Assembly (NCBI GenBank): GCA_009901575.1
Contig: WXYP01000005.1
Location: 1 to 64,000 of the forward strand
Length of the DNA: 64,000 nt
Source of the DNA: Flavobacteriaceae bacterium R38
Lineage (GTDB): Bacteria > Bacteroidota > Bacteroidia > Flavobacteriales > Flavobacteriaceae
Direction: 5' to 3'
Below, piece by piece: positions 51,927-61,160 of the stretch. Each line of letters opens with the position of its first letter. Position 1 is the first letter of the stretch. Below the pieces are notes generated by a model. That model made no database searches. It saw only the letters and a list, made by a program, of their open reading frames with translations, and was not told the origin of the DNA. The position numbers and the translations under genes are program-made.

Positions 51927-52346
51927 TTAATTCTCTGTTTTTAACGACTTGAGTTTTCTTAAAATTATCTTAAAAACAAAGATCCCGATCAATATTCCTA
52001 CCGCATTAGCTATCATATCTTTTATATCTGCCGTTCTGCGGTATGGTAATACATCTTGTAAAACCTCAATAACTATACCATAAATAAAGAGGAAAACTCC
52101 AATAGCAATAATGAATTTATTTTTCAATGCCGATTCTTTTTTCTGATCAAAATAAAAAAGCCAAACTACAGCTAAAACCAAATAAAAGAGTGTATGGATA
52201 AGTTTATCTGAGGCATTAAACTTTATTTTAGGCAAATCTGATATAGAAAACAGGCTGAGCACTGTTAATAATAATGTCCAGCCTATTGCTAGTATTAATA
52301 AAATTTGCTTTTTATGCTTCAATAAGTTCTTTATAACCGGCATCAC
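51927..52346 (-). CDS. VanZ-like membrane protein
   Basis: The 139-residue product from the ATG at 52346 has four transmembrane helices (about 14-32, 51-68, 80-97, 112-130), and the VanZ pattern [20 protein letters not shown] with the conserved DKLIH. VanZ-like proteins confer low-level teicoplanin resistance in one case and are otherwise of unknown role. From this ATG the gene overlaps gcvH by 35 bases; a TTG at 52322 would reduce this to 11 bases and still keep all helices, so the start is uncertain. Co-transcription with gcvH is likely. Confidence 0.85.
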   Translation of the reverse strand: MMPVIKNLLKHKKQILLILAIGWTLLLTVLSLFSISDLPKIKFNASDKLIHTLFYLVLAVVWLFYFDQKKESALKNKFIIAIGVFLFIYGIVIEVLQDVLPYRRTADIKDMIANAVGILIGIFVFKIILRKLKSLKTEN

Positions 52347-52692
52347 TTAGGAGAGTATCTATTTCTGAAGTATCAGAAATTTTAATTTTTATCATCCATC
52401 CTTCTCCATAAGGATCTGCATTCACTTTTTCCGGCTCATCTTCTAGCAAAGTATTAAACTCAATGATTTCACCACTAAGCGGTAAAAAAAGATCTGAAAC
52501 AGTTTTTACTGCTTCTACGGTTCCAAAAACCTCATCTTTATCTAAGGTTTCATCAACTGTTTCTACTTCAACATAAACGATATCACCTAATTCACTTTGA
52601 GCAAAATCTGTAATTCCTACTACAGCGATATTATCTTCTATTCTTATCCACTCGTGATCTTTGGTATACTTTAAATCTGATGGTAAATTCAT
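52312..52692 (-). CDS. gcvH: Glycine cleavage system H protein
   Basis: The 126-residue protein has the full H-protein pattern: [14 protein letters not shown] (7-20), [18 protein letters not shown] (25-42), and [16 protein letters not shown] (56-71), with the lipoylated Lys63. It shuttles the aminomethyl group between the P, T and L proteins of glycine cleavage. It has its own promoter (52721-52752) and is followed by vanZ. No other gcv gene is nearby, as is usual in Bacteroidota. Confidence 0.97.
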   Translation of the reverse strand: MNLPSDLKYTKDHEWIRIEDNIAVVGITDFAQSELGDIVYVEVETVDETLDKDEVFGTVEAVKTVSDLFLPLSGEIIEFNTLLEDEPEKVNADPYGEGWMIKIKISDTSEIDTLLSDAGYKELIEA

Positions 52693-52720
52693 TTATTTCC
52701 AGAATTAATTATTAGACGAG

Positions 52721-52752
52721 CAAATTTACTTTTTTAAGGGACAGTAAACAAA
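52721..52752 (-). promoter_or_regulatory. Promoter of gcvH
   Basis: On the minus strand a T-rich TTTG (52752-52749) precedes TAAATTTG (52728-52721) by 20 bases; the gcvH ATG is 28 bases downstream. Confidence 0.65.
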
Positions 52753-52876
52753 AAAAATATACTAATGCTAAAACATTTCAAAACAACCAACATAAATACA
52801 TTTTTACAAATCACAATAACCTCTTAAATTACTACATAATAGCTTACTAAGCTTCAATAAATTAACACTGGTTCAT

Positions 52877-53294
52877 AAGTATCAGCTAAATCCTATATCT
52901 CTTGTGAATAGCTTTGAAAAAACAAGCCTAAGAAAAGTTCTTTTTTAAACCACCATAATAAATCCGTGAATTCGTGGCTTAAATTAAAAAAGTACTGTTT
53001 ACCAATCATTGTAAATGGACACCAATACACAGATATTAGCTAAACCTTATTATCTCTTATGAACAGCTTTAAAGAAACAAGCTTCAGGAAAGTTCTTCTT
53101 TTTAACTACAACAAATAATCCGTGAATCTGTGGCTAAAAATCAGAAAAACACTAACTATTTAACAATCTCGATAAATGACACTGATAAACAGATATTAGC
53201 TAAACCTTATTATCTCTTGTGAATAGCTTCGAAGAAACAAGCTTAAGGAAAGTTCTTCTTTTTAACTACAACAAATAATCCGTGAATCTGTGAC
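52877..53294. repeat. Three tandem copies of a degenerate ~105-bp intergenic repeat
   Basis: The 627 bases between gcvH and sprA hold no gene but three direct copies of one unit: about 52877-52980, 53028-53134 and 53188-53294, at a spacing of 154 and 160 bases. Each runs from (CACAG)ATATTAGCTAAACC through TATCTCTTGTGAATAGCTT and AAGTTCTTCTTTTTAAC to AATCCGTGAATCTGTGG. Copies 2 and 3 are close to each other; copy 1 is more diverged. In copy 2 the ends CACAGAT (53028) and ATCTGTG (53126) are inverted repeats. It looks like a MITE- or REP-like element; no transposase is nearby. Confidence 0.8.
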
Positions 53295-53319
53295 CAAAAA
53301 CCAGAAAGAAATACTTTTA

Positions 53320-56300
53320 TTAATTCCCAAAATTATACCTCAAAGTAAATCCGGATCGAATTGTTGTTTGCGGAAAGGCTGTTGAAATTGCAAATTTTGA
53401 AAATGTATGATCATAAAAGAATAAAGCTGTAAAGTTTTTACTCAAAGCATAATCTGCTGTAAACTTTAGACTAAAGATATTCTGCCCTGCAGTTACTTGA
53501 TTATTCTCAATATCAAGATTTCTTATCACCGTTATATTATCTCTCAATGAAAAATCTGCTTTAAGGTTCAGATCTCCTTTTAAAGTAGTTTTCTTTCCTC
53601 CGATATTTGTTTTAAACCTTAAATCTTTAATTCTATATCCGAGTCCAAAAATATATTCTTTATCTGTTACTTCAGTAAGTAAATCATTATCAAAACTTAG
53701 TGACAAGGCCCTTCCTCTTTTAACTTCTCCCTGTAAACTAAAAGAATTTTTCAATTCAAAATCTACTCGTATCAACGGATTAAACTGCTCAACTAAAGTT
53801 ACATTGGTAAACAAGTTTTCATTCAAAAAGTTTCCGGCCTGATCTATTTGAGTCAATGCAGGTAAATTGGCATCAAATTCTAAATTTGTTCTAAAAGAAT
53901 TAATACTATAACTAGAACGATATCCATGACTTAAAGAAAGGCGTTTAAAACGTTTTTTAAACCATTTCAGTTTTGTTAATCCGGTATACTTTACATTCCA
54001 GTTAGGGATTGGTATATCCCTAAACGCTCCCAAACTAACATTATCTGCGCTTTGTCCTGTGTAAGCCGATAAAAATGCAGGTAACAGCACTGCCTGATTA
54101 TTTCTTCCAAACCCTCTTGGAAAACCATTTTCATCGATATTGGCAGGATCGTTTATATTGATTCCATTTTGTAAAGCAAGTCTATTAGCTATTTCCAATC
54201 TGTTGGCTCTAAAATTATCAAATGTAACAGATGAAAATTCATCACTTCTCGAAAAAGATGTTCCTAGCAGCACCGTTGATATTGAAAAATCCCCAAAGCT
54301 GTTTCTCAATAAAGATTCAAATTCGAATTCTCCGTTCCCTACTTCGTTTACTCTAAAGTTTTCTGCTGTAGAGCTTGAAAATTGCCTATTAGCTACCAAG
54401 TCGATAGTTAGATCTGGTATCGGATTTACATTAGCTGTAATATTCAGATTAGTACTGCTACGTTCTATATATTGCTCATTAAATTCTGGAAAAGTGGTCA
54501 AAAACCCTCTTCTGGCTGCTTCAAAACGTATATCTGCCTGGCTTCCAAAAACAAATCCTGCTGAAGGTCGTAATGTTCCTATAAAACCAACAGATTCTGT
54601 ATACCCCGGAAGTACTTTTCCATTATTCTCAGAATAATTTACCGTGATTCTTTTTACGCTGGTAACAGCATCTACAAAAGTGTTAAAGAGTTTAGAGGTT
54701 TTCTTAACTGGCTTTTTGGCCTGATCATTACCTCCCACTGCAGATAAATTGGTTCTGGATGCATTTGCTCTGTTGGCATCTGCTGTTGTTCTTTTTGTCA
54801 ATCCAAAATACTTATACAGCTTATCCATTGTCAGTGTTCCTGTCAGTGTATGCGTGTTCGCATTTTGAATTGTATTTAAATTTTCTCCGGCTATCTCATT
54901 AAGTGCATCTCCCCCACGTTGCCAATCAAAATCGCCTGTGTATTGATAGTTAGCATTTAAAAAGCTAAATGCCGGGATTTTATTAAGCGGCAATTCATAA
55001 TTTAACTCCAAACGCTGGGTATGCCTGTTGGCTTCTCCCGTATTAAAGAAATCATCATAAATTCCAACATCTTCTCTAATAAAAGTGTCTCCATTCTCAT
55101 CTTCTCCAAAATAATTACGTACGATATTGAAGTTAGATGCCGTAAAATTAAATTGAAGTGATTTTGTCAAATTGTAGTTAATAGTATACTGCCAGTCAAA
55201 CAAGAAATTACGCTGCTGCAATGTTGGAAGCCCCAATTGGTCACCTGCATTAATACCTGGCGCAAAGACTTCTCTAAAACGTTGTTGGTTAAATGCCCTG
55301 GTATAATTTGAATTAAAAGCCAGGCTCGTCGGTAAAAGGTTCAAATTCAAGTCTTTTACCCATTTCCAGTAGCGTCCTGTAAACAAAGAGTCGTTCTTTT
55401 TAAAAGGTGCAAACTCTGCAGGCTGAAAAGTATGATTATAAGCAACACCTGTACGTACATTTTGATCTCGTAATTCTTCAATCTCGAAATCCCTGTGGTT
55501 TACTTCATTATATGAGTAATTAAATGTAAAATTTTCAATATCGTATACTCTTGCTTTTTGTTCCGGAGCCCGATTCTTACGCAATCCTATTACATTAATA
55601 CTTCTTCTTTTTGTATAATCTTCTGCTTGCTTTCTTGTAACTTCTCTTTCTTCTTGAGTATTGGCAGCATCAATCCTATCTTCTAAAGTAATATCCTGGA
55701 AAACAGGATCAAATTCCGGGGTTATTAACTCTTCCGAAAAACTATAATTAAAAGGTATTTGAACTCCCCATTTTTTTGGCAGTAGTTGTCCTAAGTTAAT
55801 ATTAGTATTGATGCCAAATTGTCTTGCATCTTCTCGGCTTCTTTCATTTGGTATTTGTTCTAAGGTACCAAAACCAATAGTACTTATCTGGCTTGTTACA
55901 GAGATGTTAGCAAAATCTGCAATATTTGCATCCAGAGCTCCTACAGCTGCCCATCCTCCTTTATTATCTAATTCGGATAAACGAAGTTCATTAAACCAAA
56001 CCTCTCCACAAACTGTTTGACTACTCGATGGATTTTTTAATCCTAACATTAATGCTCTTATATTTCCTAAAGCTGGGTTTCCTTTAATCGCCAATCTTAA
56101 ATTTCCTCTTGGCGTTGTAAACTCATTTTCACCATTAATCACTATCAGCTCTCCATTTTCATCTAACTCATAAAAAGTCAATTCAGAAAGCGTACCGTCT
56201 GATATACCCCTGGCTTTAATTCTTGATAATAATTCTAATGCTAAATCTAAATTATTCTCAGTTGGCCAGATAGTTTCTGCTGTAGTTGATCCTTCAGGGG

Positions 56301-59300
56301 TTACTTGTAGCGGTATTTCTACCTGGTAGAAGTTATCGTTAAAGTCGGTTCCTAATCGCATAAATGCCACCAATTGGCCATCAACCAAACGGGTTCCCTG
56401 AAATTCTTCAGCATGCAAAAACATTTGCAACCTTCTGTATTGCCTTAAATCTATATTTACATTTTTGAAAACACCTCTTGAATCTTCTGCTTCCAAATTA
56501 CAAACCGTAAACGATAATGATTGCTCATTTTGCTGAATAATGGTATTATTATTATTCAGTTGCTCACGTCTAACTCCCGGAGGCAGTACATATGGAATAG
56601 GTCGTCTTTGTTCGTTTTCCTGGATATTTACTGTGTTAACATCAACAAATGTATTATTATCATCAGACGGATCATCATTTGGGTTACTACCATTGATTTG
56701 TAATGTTCTTGTATATGAACGGTAATCTCCTCTGATTAAATCTAAAGTAGCAAAACGCATTACAACGTCACGTTCAAAACCAGTCATATACATTCTCATA
56801 AAACTAATAGAACGTAAATCTGTAATTCCTCCAACCGCTGCAAACTGATCATCATTAGCATCATCAAAACTATTTGGATTAACAGGTATTTTAAATTGAA
56901 TCCATCTGGCATTAACTACCTGGTTATTTGGAGTAGGAACACTAACTTCACGTATATCATTCACAAATCTGTCTCCTCTATTCAGACCTGGCCTAATAGG
57001 AATTCTATATTCGAAATAACTATTTACAGTATTTGTTGTTAAATCACGATCAATATCTTCTACATCCGGTAGAGTTGTAGAACCTCTATTGGTATTTCCA
57101 ACAGCTACAGGAGAGTTACCATCTGTATTGTTAAAATTAAAATATCGATTTAGAATTCCTCCATCTCTACTTAGATAAAATTCATAATTATCCAAAGCCG
57201 GATCTCCTCCTCCTCCGTTATAAATTGAAGCTTCTTCGATATCATTTAACCCATCTAATCCAACATCCTGAACTGCTCTGTTTCCTTCATCAGCATCAAA
57301 GGCATATACTAAAGATTGTGTTGACGGTACTCTACCCCAAGGGACATCTATAGTTAAAGCTCCTCCTGTTTGATTTGCAATTGGGAGTCCGTTTTCATAC
57401 TGCTTACGTCCGTCTGTTAAGATATCTTCAGAGATATTTCCCAGGTTAAATACTAATTCTCCCTGGTCTGGACCTACACCATCTACAAACGGATCTAACA
57501 CCCAAAACTGAATAAACTCTACATTAGATTGCTCAAAGTTTGTACTGTTTAAAGGACGCATTATCCCTGCCCAACGTTCGTTTGGTTGTAATCCGCCAAA
57601 GTTTGTATTAGTATTATAAGGTCCTCTGTCTGTAGGATAATAAGCCAAATCCAGAGTATTCTGAACCGTAGTTTGTCCTTGAGGAATATCTACCTGAGGG
57701 AAAATTTCATCTATAAATACCCTACGCGTCTGGTTGGTTGAAACATCGTCATCTGAAATGCCTCCCGGACGCTGATTGGTAAAAAATATAGGATCTATCG
57801 TATACCATGCCAACTTAGCTCTTTCTATACCTGTACTTAATCCCGTTTCATTAATATCTATGAATTCTAACGGCGGACTCGCTAAAGACCATGCCAATGG
57901 TCCCCTGACGTCTACAGAAGATTGTGCGCCTTCAAAATCATCTAAAAATGCAGTAGTTTCTCCTTCAAAATCTGAATTTTTTGGAGATCCGGGAAGTAAA
58001 TATGCAAATTCACCTCTAACCGATAAATTTGAAGGAACATCTGTATCTATGTTAGGTAACTTATTCACCCAACGTGTCAAGAACGGAAGTTCTGTAGAAA
58101 AGTTTCCATTTAATCCAAAAATAGTATTATTAACAGGCTCTACTCCAAAATTTGCTTTTTGTGTAAGAGGTCGTTCATTTAAATTTAAAAACGTCCCCCC
58201 CAAAACAAACTTATCACTAAACTTATGTTCTACATTAACTCCGGTGAACCTTCTTGTTTGCTGGCCAAAAATCGCATTGTTTTCTACTGAAACCTCGATA
58301 GGTGTATTCGAATCACGAAGCCCGGGATCTAAGATTTGTACCGTTCCTGCCTGGTAATTAACTGTAAAATCTATTCCTTCTTGTAAAACTCGTCCCGCAG
58401 CAGTCACTTTTACAGATCCTCTTGGCACATTAAATGCACCGATAGGAATTCCGTTTGCCCCTTCTGATTTATAACGTCCTTTTAATTGAAATTTATTCTG
58501 ATCACTATCTTCTAAAGCTGCTGCTTTGGTTAACCGGTATAAGTTTCTGAAGACATACCGTTCCTGGTTTGCATTAAAACTTCCCGGATCTTCAAAATTA
58601 CCCCCTCCTAAAACTTCAAATAAAAATTCTCCAAAAGGTTCTACTTTGGTAAAAACGATATTCCCTAATACAGGATCTACTGTTATTCCCGGAATAAAAT
58701 CAAAAAAACCATCTCCTCCATTCTGCGGATCATTATATATATTTAGTCTATCAAAATTGAATACATCCAGCAATATACGTTCATCTAAACCTGTAGGAAA
58801 TGTAGCTTCATCTACCGGGGTAAGGTAGTTTAACGGCGATGGGTCTGTATAAAGAATATTCATTCTAAAATCTTCCGCACTTAGCTGAAAAGCTCCGGTA
58901 GAATAAATATTTTTCATCATCAAGTCCCAGATCGGATCTGTAACATTTGTAATATTACTTTTTAAAAGTTTTGTTACCAGGGTGTTATTAACAATCACCC
59001 CAGGGTTGTTAGGATCTACTTCTGTTGCTCCAACTCCATCATTTGCAAATTCTCCTACCTGAAAAACTTCTCCTGCAAATGTATACTGGTAAGAAACTGC
59101 CAACACCTCATCATTACTTAAACGTTGTCTTAACGATATATATCCTAACTGTGTATTAAGCTCAAAATCACGTCCTTGATCTAGTTTTCTTGCATTTTCT
59201 AAAATAGCGTAATCAAATCCTTGCCTTACCGTTCCGCTTAAGCTCCCAAATCCTGACTGTACTGTAGCTATCTCTCTGATATCTTCGGTCAAAACTGAAG

Positions 59301-60495
59301 CTGCAGGATTTCCTATTTCTAATGGGTTATAATCGTTAGCATCGTTTCTGGGCAACTGCGAACCACCATTAAAAAAACCTGCCGGAGCAAAACCTTGTCT
59401 TTCTATTCTCGTATTATCAGGATTTGCTTCTCCTAAATCCTGGATAGAAACAATATTCCTAACATTATTGGTTTGTTGTCCTCTGTTTGTCACCCAAACT
59501 TCTATACGTGTAATCTGTACCTGGCTTCTTATATACGGATAACTTTCTAATGCCTGATCGTATTGATCTCTAAAAAATTGAGATAAAAAGAAGTGACGAT
59601 CTTCATCATAATCCAATGCTAAGATCTCAAATTCAGTAAGCGTGCCTCCACCTTGAGCGATTACCGTTCTGCTTTGCGATCGTTGTTCTGAAAAAACACC
59701 GGTCACAGTAGTTCTTCCAAACTGTAATTCTGTTTTTACCCCAAAAAGGCTTTGCGCTCCCGTAATAAGAGAACTATTTAATGGTAAACTAACATTACCT
59801 ATTTCTATTTTTCGGAGGATATCATCTTCTGTAGGTGTATATTCTAATTTAATCAGGTTTTGAAAATCGAAAGTAGCTTCCGTATCAAAATTGGCGGCAA
59901 TTGAAAGCCGGGTTCCAACTTTTCCCAGTAAACTAACACTGATTCTTTGATCAAAATCAAAAGTAATATTAGTTCTGTTTCGCGGAGAAAGCGCAGGGTT
60001 ATCATTTTTTTGAAAACGCACACCTAAATCAGTTGCTACAGATCCTTGCGGAATTACTTCTATAGTATTTCCTCCAAAAATGGATTCAAAGAAGTTAGAA
60101 TTGACATAAAAATTAGGTAATAAATTCTTTTGCGCTTCTTCACTTCCTTCCTTTTTTCCTGAAATAGCATCAGATTTTTCTTTGAAATAGAGTTTGATGC
60201 TTTCTTTTTGAATTAAGTCTCTATATTTTTCCGGGGTTAAAATTAACGGATATCTTACATCAAAATCTCCAATAGTCTCCGTATAGAAATATAAATCTAA
60301 AACAGGATCGTATCTGTATTTTGAGATAATGCTAATAGGATTCTTTAACGTTATCTTACCCAACGAAACTCCTGTCTTTGTACTATCTTGTTTTTCTTCT
60401 TCCTGTTGCGCATTAGACGCAAAGGAAAAAAAGAATAGTATTACAAAGCAGAATACCTTAGCAAAGTATGTAAAACCTGATATCTTCTTTTTCAA
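53320..60495 (-). CDS. sprA: SprA, type IX secretion outer membrane translocon
   Basis: The 2391-residue protein is far larger than any neighbour and has a signal peptide (1-29, ending SNAQ). Recognisable SprA features include the N-terminal YRYDPVLDLYFYTETIGDFD, GTRLSIAANFDTEATFDFQN, FGRTTVTGVFSEQRSQSR, GQQTRRFTGVNVEHKFSDKF, GEVWFNELRLSELDNKGGWA and the C-terminal barrel strand RSGFTLRYNFGN. SprA (Sov) forms the 36-strand barrel through which type IX substrates cross the outer membrane and is needed for gliding. The stop is followed by the intergenic repeats. ruvA precedes it by 5 bases, so the two are co-transcribed. Confidence 0.97.
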   Translation of the reverse strand: MKKKISGFTYFAKVFCFVILFFFSFASNAQQEEEKQDSTKTGVSLGKITLKNPISIISKYRYDPVLDLYFYTETIGDFDVRYPLILTPEKYRDLIQKESIKLYFKEKSDAISGKKEGSEEAQKNLLPNFYVNSNFFESIFGGNTIEVIPQGSVATDLGVRFQKNDNPALSPRNRTNITFDFDQRISVSLLGKVGTRLSIAANFDTEATFDFQNLIKLEYTPTEDDILRKIEIGNVSLPLNSSLITGAQSLFGVKTELQFGRTTVTGVFSEQRSQSRTVIAQGGGTLTEFEILALDYDEDRHFFLSQFFRDQYDQALESYPYIRSQVQITRIEVWVTNRGQQTNNVRNIVSIQDLGEANPDNTRIERQGFAPAGFFNGGSQLPRNDANDYNPLEIGNPAASVLTEDIREIATVQSGFGSLSGTVRQGFDYAILENARKLDQGRDFELNTQLGYISLRQRLSNDEVLAVSYQYTFAGEVFQVGEFANDGVGATEVDPNNPGVIVNNTLVTKLLKSNITNVTDPIWDLMMKNIYSTGAFQLSAEDFRMNILYTDPSPLNYLTPVDEATFPTGLDERILLDVFNFDRLNIYNDPQNGGDGFFDFIPGITVDPVLGNIVFTKVEPFGEFLFEVLGGGNFEDPGSFNANQERYVFRNLYRLTKAAALEDSDQNKFQLKGRYKSEGANGIPIGAFNVPRGSVKVTAAGRVLQEGIDFTVNYQAGTVQILDPGLRDSNTPIEVSVENNAIFGQQTRRFTGVNVEHKFSDKFVLGGTFLNLNERPLTQKANFGVEPVNNTIFGLNGNFSTELPFLTRWVNKLPNIDTDVPSNLSVRGEFAYLLPGSPKNSDFEGETTAFLDDFEGAQSSVDVRGPLAWSLASPPLEFIDINETGLSTGIERAKLAWYTIDPIFFTNQRPGGISDDDVSTNQTRRVFIDEIFPQVDIPQGQTTVQNTLDLAYYPTDRGPYNTNTNFGGLQPNERWAGIMRPLNSTNFEQSNVEFIQFWVLDPFVDGVGPDQGELVFNLGNISEDILTDGRKQYENGLPIANQTGGALTIDVPWGRVPSTQSLVYAFDADEGNRAVQDVGLDGLNDIEEASIYNGGGGDPALDNYEFYLSRDGGILNRYFNFNNTDGNSPVAVGNTNRGSTTLPDVEDIDRDLTTNTVNSYFEYRIPIRPGLNRGDRFVNDIREVSVPTPNNQVVNARWIQFKIPVNPNSFDDANDDQFAAVGGITDLRSISFMRMYMTGFERDVVMRFATLDLIRGDYRSYTRTLQINGSNPNDDPSDDNNTFVDVNTVNIQENEQRRPIPYVLPPGVRREQLNNNNTIIQQNEQSLSFTVCNLEAEDSRGVFKNVNIDLRQYRRLQMFLHAEEFQGTRLVDGQLVAFMRLGTDFNDNFYQVEIPLQVTPEGSTTAETIWPTENNLDLALELLSRIKARGISDGTLSELTFYELDENGELIVINGENEFTTPRGNLRLAIKGNPALGNIRALMLGLKNPSSSQTVCGEVWFNELRLSELDNKGGWAAVGALDANIADFANISVTSQISTIGFGTLEQIPNERSREDARQFGINTNINLGQLLPKKWGVQIPFNYSFSEELITPEFDPVFQDITLEDRIDAANTQEEREVTRKQAEDYTKRRSINVIGLRKNRAPEQKARVYDIENFTFNYSYNEVNHRDFEIEELRDQNVRTGVAYNHTFQPAEFAPFKKNDSLFTGRYWKWVKDLNLNLLPTSLAFNSNYTRAFNQQRFREVFAPGINAGDQLGLPTLQQRNFLFDWQYTINYNLTKSLQFNFTASNFNIVRNYFGEDENGDTFIREDVGIYDDFFNTGEANRHTQRLELNYELPLNKIPAFSFLNANYQYTGDFDWQRGGDALNEIAGENLNTIQNANTHTLTGTLTMDKLYKYFGLTKRTTADANRANASRTNLSAVGGNDQAKKPVKKTSKLFNTFVDAVTSVKRITVNYSENNGKVLPGYTESVGFIGTLRPSAGFVFGSQADIRFEAARRGFLTTFPEFNEQYIERSSTNLNITANVNPIPDLTIDLVANRQFSSSTAENFRVNEVGNGEFEFESLLRNSFGDFSISTVLLGTSFSRSDEFSSVTFDNFRANRLEIANRLALQNGININDPANIDENGFPRGFGRNNQAVLLPAFLSAYTGQSADNVSLGAFRDIPIPNWNVKYTGLTKLKWFKKRFKRLSLSHGYRSSYSINSFRTNLEFDANLPALTQIDQAGNFLNENLFTNVTLVEQFNPLIRVDFELKNSFSLQGEVKRGRALSLSFDNDLLTEVTDKEYIFGLGYRIKDLRFKTNIGGKKTTLKGDLNLKADFSLRDNITVIRNLDIENNQVTAGQNIFSLKFTADYALSKNFTALFFYDHTFSKFAISTAFPQTTIRSGFTLRYNFGN

Positions 60496-60500
60496 TCTAT

Positions 60501-61082
60501 CTATAAGTTTTTAAGCGCTTGTTTAATTATCTCCTCAACACTTAAACCGGGACTGTCCTTTAAAATCTTATCGATTACTCTTTCCGATTGTTTTTTGGTA
60601 AATCCAAGGACTTCTAATGCTGATAACGCTTCATCTTTATTTGTATTGCCTTGTTGTGTAGAAACTTCGTCTATGTCGTAAATTTTAAGAATTTTATCCT
60701 TTAAATCAAGAATAACCCGTTGTGCAGTTTTAGCTCCGATACCTTTTATTGCCTGAATAGCCGGAACGTCATTCGCAGCTATTGCATCACGTATTTGAAT
60801 AGGATCCATAGAAGAAAGCATCGTTCTTGCTGTACTTGCACCTATACCCGAGACAGAAATTAACAACCTGAATATTTCACGTTCAGATTTTTCAAAAAAC
60901 CCAAATAAAGTATGTGAATCTTCTCTTACCTGAAGATGAGTAAATAATTGAAGGTTTTCTTCACTTGTAATTTTAGAGTATGTATGCAATGAAATATTGA
61001 CAAAATATCCTACTCCGTTGGCTTCAATGACTACATCCGTCGGATTTTTTTCGACGAGCCTCCCCTTTAAATGTGTAATCAT
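60501..61082 (-). CDS. ruvA: Holliday junction branch migration protein RuvA
   Basis: The 193-residue protein has the RuvA layout: an OB-fold start (MITHLKGRLVEKNPTDVVIE), the helix-hairpin-helix DNA-binding motifs (ISVSGIGASTARTMLSS at about 78-95 and IKGIGAKTAQRVILDL at about 112-128), and the C-terminal RuvB-binding domain (ALEVLGFTKKQSERVIDKIL). It binds four-way junctions with RuvB during recombinational repair. RuvB is not adjacent. It is followed by sprA after 5 bases and appears to be the promoter-proximal gene of that pair. Confidence 0.96.
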   Translation of the reverse strand: MITHLKGRLVEKNPTDVVIEANGVGYFVNISLHTYSKITSEENLQLFTHLQVREDSHTLFGFFEKSEREIFRLLISVSGIGASTARTMLSSMDPIQIRDAIAANDVPAIQAIKGIGAKTAQRVILDLKDKILKIYDIDEVSTQQGNTNKDEALSALEVLGFTKKQSERVIDKILKDSPGLSVEEIIKQALKNL

Positions 61083-61105
61083 ATCTTAATAAAACGTTAA
61101 TTCTC

Positions 61106-61113
61106 CAAATGTA
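61106..61113 (-). promoter_or_regulatory. -7 promoter element of ruvA-sprA
   Basis: CAAATGTA on the plus strand is TACATTTG on the minus strand, an exact TAnnTTTG match 23 bases before the ruvA ATG. The -33 region is A-rich with no TTG at the best spacing. Confidence 0.5.
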
Positions 61114-61160
61114 ACAAAATAATTCACAAAAAAAAGCTCAAATCCTACTCTTAACGTTTA

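Noticed and set aside
54140-54637. 165-codon open frame antisense to sprA
   Set aside because: It is one of several long shadow frames across sprA, with no independent promoter, coding character or recognisable domain.
57776-58357. 193-codon open frame antisense to sprA
   Set aside because: The sense frame is conserved SprA sequence; the antisense product has a composition typical of reverse-strand shadows (Ser/Pro/Lys-rich) and no motif.
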